Shown here: in pieces, positions 46,260-55,200 of the stretch
How positions within the stretch are numbered: the first letter of the stretch is position 1
Layout of the letters: each line of letters opens with the position of its first letter
Source: Sthenelais limicola
Taxonomy: Eukaryota; Annelida; Polychaeta; Phyllodocida; Sigalionidae
Assembly (NCBI GenBank): GCA_942159475.1
Contig: OW804095.1
Coordinates: 149,162,808 to 149,226,807, forward strand
DNA length: 64,000 nucleotides
Direction of reading: 5' to 3'
Translations under genes and position numbers: made by a program
The notes under the pieces: model-generated
Database searches by the model: none
What the model was told of the DNA's origin: nothing
What the model saw: the letters and a program-made list of their open reading frames with translations, nothing else

Positions 46260-49200
46260 ATGGGTCCTGGGTAAGACCTTAAAGTGCCTGGTCCTGGGTA
46301 TGACCTTAAAGTGCCTTTCTGTTCTCTTTCCTCTGTCTCTCTCTCCCTTCTTCTCTATCTCTATTTCCTGGGTATGATCATAAACTGCCTCCCTCTCAGC
46401 TCTCCCGCCCTTGATATAACACATCAAAGTGTTGATAAGGGCGTAAAGCAACCAATCTCACTCACATAAATAAATAAATAAATAAATAATACAAATGTTT
46501 TATAATAAATAAATACAAATGTTTATAATAAATAAATAAATGATACAAATGTTTTATAATAAATAATTAATTAAATAAATAAAAAGATTAGGTTGGCTAA
46601 GGTTTATCTGGGCCGATTTTCCCCTTTGCGTTGGCCTTATTAATTACACCACTAGGATGAAGAGGAGGAGGAGTGCATCCATAATTTAGGTCATTAACAT
46701 TCGGTCCTTGGTGGACCAAGTCGCAGCATAGGTTACTCGGGAGCTTACCAGCCATATCTGGACATTATGAATCGGCAACATGCCTGTATTTGGATCCTAT
46801 CTTGTCTGCTTGCTGCGGTACTGTTCTATGTAGGCTTCATGACTGCGGGGATAAACTGGCCCTGGTGGATGATACAACAGCCTGCCCCCGAACCCCACCA
46901 CTCACTCACATTCGATTGGATGACTCAAGACACGTGGCCAGTGAGGAATGGCTATTGCAGGGAACTGTTGGAAAAGACCAACATGCATGCATTCACCTAC
47001 CCTCAGGATTACCATCTTAAACTCATGAAGTATGAGAGTGAGATGGACAGAGTTCTTAAGAGTAAGGGCCAGAATAGGATGGATGTTATTGGTAATACCG
47101 GCATGCCGGCCTATTTTATCCAGGCCATGGTCAACTATCTATTGGCCAACCAGAGCTTTGTGAAAACTATCTGTGAAATAGGCTTCAACGCAGGCCAGGG
47201 GACCTTCCAGTATTTGACGGGCAATGCTAAAGCCAAACTTTACGCATTTGATGCCGATTTATTAACGTATTCAAGGGACATGGCAACATATCTAAACACA
47301 ACATTCAACGGACGCCTGGAAATGATTTGGGGAGATTCCATGGTAACCATAGAGAAATTCATAAAAGAGCGTCCTGAGGTGAAATGTGATTTACTTATCA
47401 TTGATGGCAGTCATGAGTACGAGTTTGTTAAGTCAGACATTAAATGGTTTAAACTGGTAGCCAATAATAAAAAGCATGTACTGATTATGGACGATGTGGA
47501 TTTGCAGAGTGTGGAAGTCACCAAGGCTTGGCGGGAAGCAACGGCTCGAGGAGACGCACGGGAAATATTCAACTGTACCTTCCAGACAGATTTCACCTAT
47601 CATAAGGGATTTGGAATCGGGAAATATTTATTCTAATCTTGGATAACATTTTAATGTAATCGCAGGGTTCTAACCAGGATTTTTTCTCAGAGCGGCGCTG
47701 GTCGGCGATCCCAGCCCTTTTGTGGGTGTGTGGGGCGGGGGTTCTCCCCCCAGAAAATTTTGGACTCATACTTTTTAAATGGTGCATTCTAGTGCATTTG
47801 CGATGAATACATGTATATATTTCTAACACTTGTATTTGAAGGCTATTTATATATATATAAGAATTTTTATTCAGAATCAAAATGATACAAAATCGGACGT
47901 TCCCTCTACAATGTAGATATTCCAGGGCACCCTAAACAAAGTGGAAATTAAGTAAGATAATAGTATACATGGTACATCACTTATCGATACAATGGAAATG
48001 CTACGAGGGTTTACAATGTTTACTGTTATGATTCCGATAAATTCAATAATAGTGTTCTTTCAAATGGTCGATGACTTGCTTTCACTATATATAGTCTGTA
48101 AGTCAATGATAATGCAAGTGTGGCTATCTCAATACTGTTATTGTTCTGTTTGAGTGTCTTTAATACTTGCGCGACTCATTTACTTTGACTTTCATTAGGT
48201 AGTAGATTAATACCGATACAATTAGTTACATTTTAACAAATATCGCGTTTCTACAATTTGTTGAAAAATAGTGTGACTGGTTGTTATTTTAAGGTATCAA
48301 CAATACAGTTGTCCTTTACAAACTTGAGGATTCACATTGTACATTTTTATATTATAATACAGACATTATTAAGTTCCCTCTTACTGAACAAATCTTCCTA
48401 GACTGGAGGAGTCCGATCAGTTAATACATCACATTCGTCAAATTTAAATTTTGTTGACCGTATCCCTTCCTATACTGGAAGTTAAATGTAGTATCCCTGT
48501 ACTGGGTTAAATCAGGTGAACAATTTTACATTTTTCCTGCATAATACAGTGGACATACAAGGACAAACAACAGTAAATATACGTAAAAACGTATAAAATT
48601 TCCCCCATCGAAATAAGTCGATCATGGTTCTTATTTTACAGAATCAGCCTCTAAATTGTTATCGTCTGCGCACTACCAAGGTGGCTAATGCTTATACTAG
48701 TCATGATTCATGATTTAGTAAATGTTAGTGTTTAATCATTGTTGATATAATTCATTGAATGTTGATGCATTTTCAGTATTTTGTGTTATGCATTTTCTCC
48801 CAATTTATGTTTGCCACTGGAAGACCTACTATCTGTACAAGTTGTCGATTACCATATTTCTTCTAGAAATGAAAAATATCATATCACACCAAACAAATAC
48901 AGCAACTTTGCCCAATGGGCAAAACCTGCCATTTTAACTGTGAAACTATGTCTTGGAGTTGCCTATACAACGAACACAAATTGGTTCATCAATTATATTT
49001 TACATCGATAGTTGCCCTGAGAGTGGAGTGATATGTATCAGGAATATTTTACTTTCTGCGGCAGTGTTGAGGAGGAATGAGGGAGACATCAAGTATGCCC
49101 AGTTTGCTGAGAAGCAGCAGCGTCTTGTGTTGTATTTATGTATTTATCCCATAGTAAGAACATGATCCAGTTATTATTGTATATCTTGATGACGTACTGG

Positions 49201-52200
49201 ATGTGGGGCTTGAGATTTATTCCCGAACTTGTGATTTGTAGAGTCGCAATGTATACTTTATTTATTGATGACCTTACTGAACCTCCACCATCCTCTGCTC
49301 AACCCCACTGGCTACACTAATCATGATGGCCTTATTTAATCAGGGTTGATACATTGGCATCCACATTGGCATCCACTGTTAAGAACCCATATAATGAAGC
49401 AAAATATATAAATAAATAAAAAAGAAATGTGAATCAATGAAATCGAAAATTGAATAAATGTAAATGCGATTCTATTTATGCCCACATTTTAAGGCCCCAA
49501 ATATCTCTCTCTCTCTCTCCTCTACGAACCGATCTTACATATAATTTATATTTAATAGAATTCGAAATTATTTCTTTACATTATACCGCTAATACCCAGT
49601 GTTAAAATAAAATTTAAAGTAAGGCAAAAATCTCTCACACTCTTCTGACACTCTCTGTGTGCCTCTCTCTCACTCATCCATATCAGAGACCATATAACAG
49701 GCCTCCTCTCCCCACCCATCTTTGATTTCTACAAGTTACCACTTCATTGTATTTTCATCCATGTGTTTTCAGTCACCTCCTCTCCCCGTCCCCTGCCCCC
49801 CGCCCCCACACCCTAACTGCACCCCCCACCCCCCGACAACCTGTCATCTCAACTCTTCTCCTCCCAAGTACAAGTCTACAGAGGGAGAGTCACTGAGTAA
49901 TTAATAGATACGGCCACTAAGGCCATTAAGTGTTTGGGGAGACATGAACCAAGTGGCAATGATAACATTCTCAGAGTAACAGATTAATAATTGATATTTA
50001 TGATTAATACTATTTAGTATTAATATGCATTGCGCGTATAAGAAGTTAGTATAAGCCAAAGCATATTGTTATTAATTAGCTGAACGAAAAAATAGAGTAA
50101 AAAGGATCTTAAAAAATCCATACAATTGATGTAATCCACAGCCCTTTGCGGGTACAAACACAACTAGAAAATATTTCGACGTTTTTCTTCATTCTTGACC
50201 TTATGTAAATGTTTCTAATGAATAAAGATCCGATGTTGGACAAAAAAAGCTACCTGTCGAAAAAGGAACCCCTCTATGTCTTTGTGTTTTTCACAAGGGA
50301 AAACCTACTCTCCAACCAAATTTAAGTCACCATTTCAACTTGACAAACGAAACTTCCTATAGGCTGTCCAAAAAGTAGTTGACACGTGATTCCTTAGTCC
50401 CTTTAAGGGGAGGGAAAAGTGGGAGATTTTTTAATTCTATTTATGACAAGGACCTGTCAACCCTTTACCAAGCGAGTGGTACATTGCAATCCACCATGGA
50501 GAAACAGGGCCAGTATAACCAGCTCTGCCTTCCTTCTAAGCAAAACAACAGCTGCTGCACATGGAACAGAGGCACCGCAATACAATACAGCTGTATATTT
50601 GGCCATGGTCGGTCGCAAACGGCGATTAAGAGGGCAAGGGTTTGAAGTCAAAAATCCCCCACTTTTCCCTCCCCTTAAAGGAACTAAGGAATCACGTGTC
50701 AACTACTTTTTGGACAGACTATACACGTTGGACAGTATCTGGTATACTGGAGAGCCCGTGTAGAAAGGGACCCTATCTAAGCAGGGTATGTAATGAACCA
50801 ACCTGACCCTGCCACAAGCAAACAAGTTCTGAATGAGTTCAAAAGGCAACGCAGGAATATATCCACATCGTTGGTACGCGTATTTGATAAAATTGTATTG
50901 TAAATGTGTGGCCATATTTGTAAGAAAAAAAGCAAGAAAAAAAAGCGGCAGTGATGACAACTGGGAAAAAAGACGTCCAGAGCTACTCATTAGGGCGTTA
51001 TGAGCCAAAACTGTCCATGTGGACAAGGTTCTCAATATAGTTGCAAAAGGCAGAGAGTATTTTAACTGAGTCGAGTCTCTGAAATAAAAGACAAAAGCTA
51101 GGAGCTTTTCATGGATACAGTAGCATTGATATTTTTTACATATTTTTCTACCTTATTGGAAGCTGTTTGAAACTGTTTTTCATCATGATGAGGTCTCCCT
51201 GAGGCGGATAAGAAGGGCTTTTGTATTTACAAAGTGATAATCGCCCTGGGCGGTGTGAATTTGTTGAGAGATTGAATAAAGTTTGTTTTAAAAAAAAGAA
51301 GCCAAAACTGAACAGAACAAAATTGTGAAGCAGTATCTAGTGGACACTGGTGATAAAAAGCTGAGTGAAGCTTCTAAGGATGAAGTTTGGGGGCATCGGG
51401 ATGACCCTCAGCCACACCGATGTCCTCAAAACTTAGCTGTGGGTCGCAGATGGTAACTTGCTCAGGAAACCCTGGGAAACCATTCGCCAGCTCCACAACA
51501 AGAAGAAAGAAGTGGAAAAGCTATTTCAAGAACTTGTTGGAATTGTCTTCTGAAATAAAATATGTTTAAAAAAAAAAAAAAAAAAAAAAAAGATGAAATA
51601 CTTGCAGCCCTAAAGGAAGCCAAATCTGGGAAGTCTCCCCGAGCAAACGGTTTAGGGGCCGGATTTTATAAAGCCAGCTGGCAAAATATAAAGATATTAT
51701 TATGGAAATGTTAGCTGAATGCTTTAATGAAAAAGAAATGTCCAGAGAACAAAAAAAAGGTATAGTCAGTGTGATTCCTAAGAAAGGGGTAGATTGCCGA
51801 TACATCCAAAACTCCAAATGGTTAACACAAAGCATCAAAAGAGGGGGACTGGTCCTTAGATCCCTCAGAGAAATAATAAAAATCAACAGACTACGATGGG
51901 TCCAAAGAGCGTTATTATCCCCCACTGATAAATTGTCGATTGTATTGAGAACTAGAGTATAGAAAAAAGAAGCATTGAGGATATATTCCTTTCGAGAGAA
52001 AAAACAAAGAAATCACATAACGCGTTCTATGAAGAAGTTTTCAGTGTCTGATCGAAAGTCTATTTCAACCAGAAACCTGAATCCACTCCAGAAATTTTTA
52101 AAGAAATCTGTAGAAATAAACATATTAAATGTAATAAAAGATCAATTAATTTTGAGAGATGGAAAACAGCAGGTATCCTGCGTATAGAGGATGTCTTATA

Positions 52201-55200
52201 AAATTCAAATTCCTCACTGTTCAAGAATTCGAAGACATATGGCTTAAAATCAAATGAAAGATCTGATTTCCTGGAAAGGTTGCAGGTTAAGACCGCAATT
52301 CCAAATGAGTGGCTAATATAAGGAGAATTAACCTCCAAGAAATCACAAACCAAGACCCAAAGGTCATGATTAAACTCAGAAGTGATAGAGTCAATATGCT
52401 AAAAGCAAATGCAAAAATGTTACATGAAATGTTCATACAAAGTATTAAAATCGACATTGATAAACTAGCCAAGTGGGCTGAAATATGCTCATACAATATG
52501 CTCATATACTCATTACACCATCGAATCCATCTCTGTTCAAATAATGTACAAATTGATTTGGGTTCATTTGAGAACTCCAAAGGGACTTGTATATAATTCA
52601 ACAATTTAGCCAGGGGCGTCATACTAGCATTATTCACATATATGCATATTTATTAATATTATTTCCTCTGGCTTTTGACCCTTGACATTTTCCATGAAAA
52701 CAACGCTTGGCCATGTTGTGCTGACATTGAGTCTGGTTAAGTTCTCCGCCAGCATCTCAGCTAGGCCTTGTCACAATAGCAGAGATCTTTCATCACACAT
52801 TTCATCTTGAATAAATAGTACTTTTGAACTAATGACGGAGGAGTCTGGTTTTGATGTTCTTCCAAATTTTCGAATATTTGGGTGTTGGATAGTGGTTACT
52901 AGCCATTGTATTGGTTGTCTGTAGGGAGGGAATAGGTTGCTTCATAGGGTAGGATGTCAGTATATTAATTATGCATTTTGATTGGGTTTTATTAGATATG
53001 TGTTGGCTGTTCATTCTAAATTTAGATGAGTTGGTGTTACACCCGGAAAACAATCAAAAATCCTTTAATGTTCTATCTTGGTGACTTGGTTGGGAATTGA
53101 ATGCAGTCATCGTTTTCAAGCTTGTACTCATTGTTTTTTTTTTTTTGTCCAACATCGGATCTTTATTCATTAGAAACATTTACAATAGATTAAGGTGAGG
53201 ATTTTGTAACATCGAGATATTTGAGTTTGGGACGTCTCGTGAAGGCCCTTAGATGATTGTACCTGGTGGATATGCCAAAAATTATGTTTTGACTCCGTTG
53301 TCTTTTTTTTTCTCTAAGATTAATTCATGTGGTGTATACAGGATAATTTGACATTTACACTTTACAAGGTGGGCCCTTGTTATTATTACTTTTATGCGGA
53401 CTCATTTTCTAGAAGGGATTTCTTCTTTTTATATTTTTTTCTGATTTTTCCAATTTTCGATTCATACTCTCTCTTCTTCAACATAACATATGCACTTCTC
53501 CGTTATGCGGGAGGTTCTGGGTATTATAAGTTTACATAGATGTCAGCCCATGGCTTAAATTGTTTTTCCGCCGTGTTGTTGGTTTCTGCTGCTACCTTTA
53601 AGGCTCCTAGCCTTTTCTTAATCTCTATGATGAAACCATCAAATAAAATGTGGTTGTTACCAAAAAGTCTTTGCCTGTGTATGTATGATTTGCTGACAAG
53701 CAAGATGAAATTAATTTGTAGGATTTTGACTCCTCGACCTTCTAGGCCGAGCAAAATTTGTTTGCTAGAGAGGGGTTGTCTTAAAGTAGTGCTAAACCCT
53801 GGCAGGTTCGAAATCCACAATTGGATGTCTGACCACAGCTCATTGACTTTTCTACACTCAATGAGGAAATGTAGAAGACTGTCTCGTTTACCACAATAAT
53901 CACAGTCATTGTGTGTTTTGATTCCAATATTTTTTAAATAAGTATTCGAACAGACATTTCTATGCAATATCTTATATTGGAGGCTTTGAAGCCTTATGTC
54001 CCTAGTAACACGATATGATAACATAAATATCCTCTTCCACTCCTCCTCGTCATCGAGGTTATCTTGTGTGTTTAGTATAATCGACCACTTGGCTAGTTTG
54101 GGTATGTCGATTTTCGTGTTTTGTATGAACATATTATACATGGTTTTGGCGTTGGTGTCCAATATGTTTACTCTATCTTTACCTATTCTAATCATTACTT
54201 TCGTATTGACAGCGTGTAACTCTGCTGGAACGATTAGTCTTATCCACTTTCGTGGTATGGCATGCATAAGCTGTTGTTTCTCTAATTGTTTGACCTTTAA
54301 TCCGTACCTATCTTCTAGCTGTTGCGTTGATAGGAATTTGATATTATTATCATACAAATCGCGAACCTGTTTTACTCCAGCTGTGTTCCAGCTATTGAAA
54401 TTGAGAGTTCTCTTATTACTTTGTATATGAATGTTGCGCCAAATGCGCTCATTTACAACTTCAATAGACGATTCCGGGTGTTGATTATAAAAAACCTTTT
54501 CCCAAACATCGAAAATTTCATGATAAAACTCATTATGATTTTTCCTGGATTTTTCTCTAGAAAGGAATATATCATTAGTGTTTCGGTTGTCAATTGTTTT
54601 CAAGGTGTTAAGCCATTTGCTGTTGGGGTTGGATAGGGCCCTTTGGACCCATCTTAGTCGATTGACTTTAATTGTATTTCTTATAGATCTGAGGCCTAGG
54701 CCTCCTCTGTCGTGGGACTGCGTTAACCACTTCGTTCCGATTTTGTTGGAACCATTATTCCATATAAAATTAAGTAGATTTCCTTCGAGCTTTTGTATGG
54801 TACGCTCGTCAATTTTGATACAGGATAAAACATATTGGATTTTTGATACAAGCAAGGAATTGCATATAGTGACCTTGCCTTTGATAGATAGATTTCTATT
54901 ACCCCAGGCGTTGGCCGTTTCTTTGATGTTATCTGAAATGGGGTTACAATTTTTCTCTACCATTAGCTCATGTTGTCTTGGGTATACTAGAACTATTCCT
55001 AGTACCTTCATTTCATTGACCCATTTAATATCTCTTAAAGCATTATCAGCAAGGTGTACGTTTCCTATGTTAAAACCCTTGGTTTTTTGAATGTTCAGGT
55101 TCAATCCTGATACCTTCGAGAACTCCTGTATAGTTTTTAACGCTCTAAGTAGGGATTTTTCATTTTTGATGGTGAGAGATATATCATCAGCGAATTGTAT

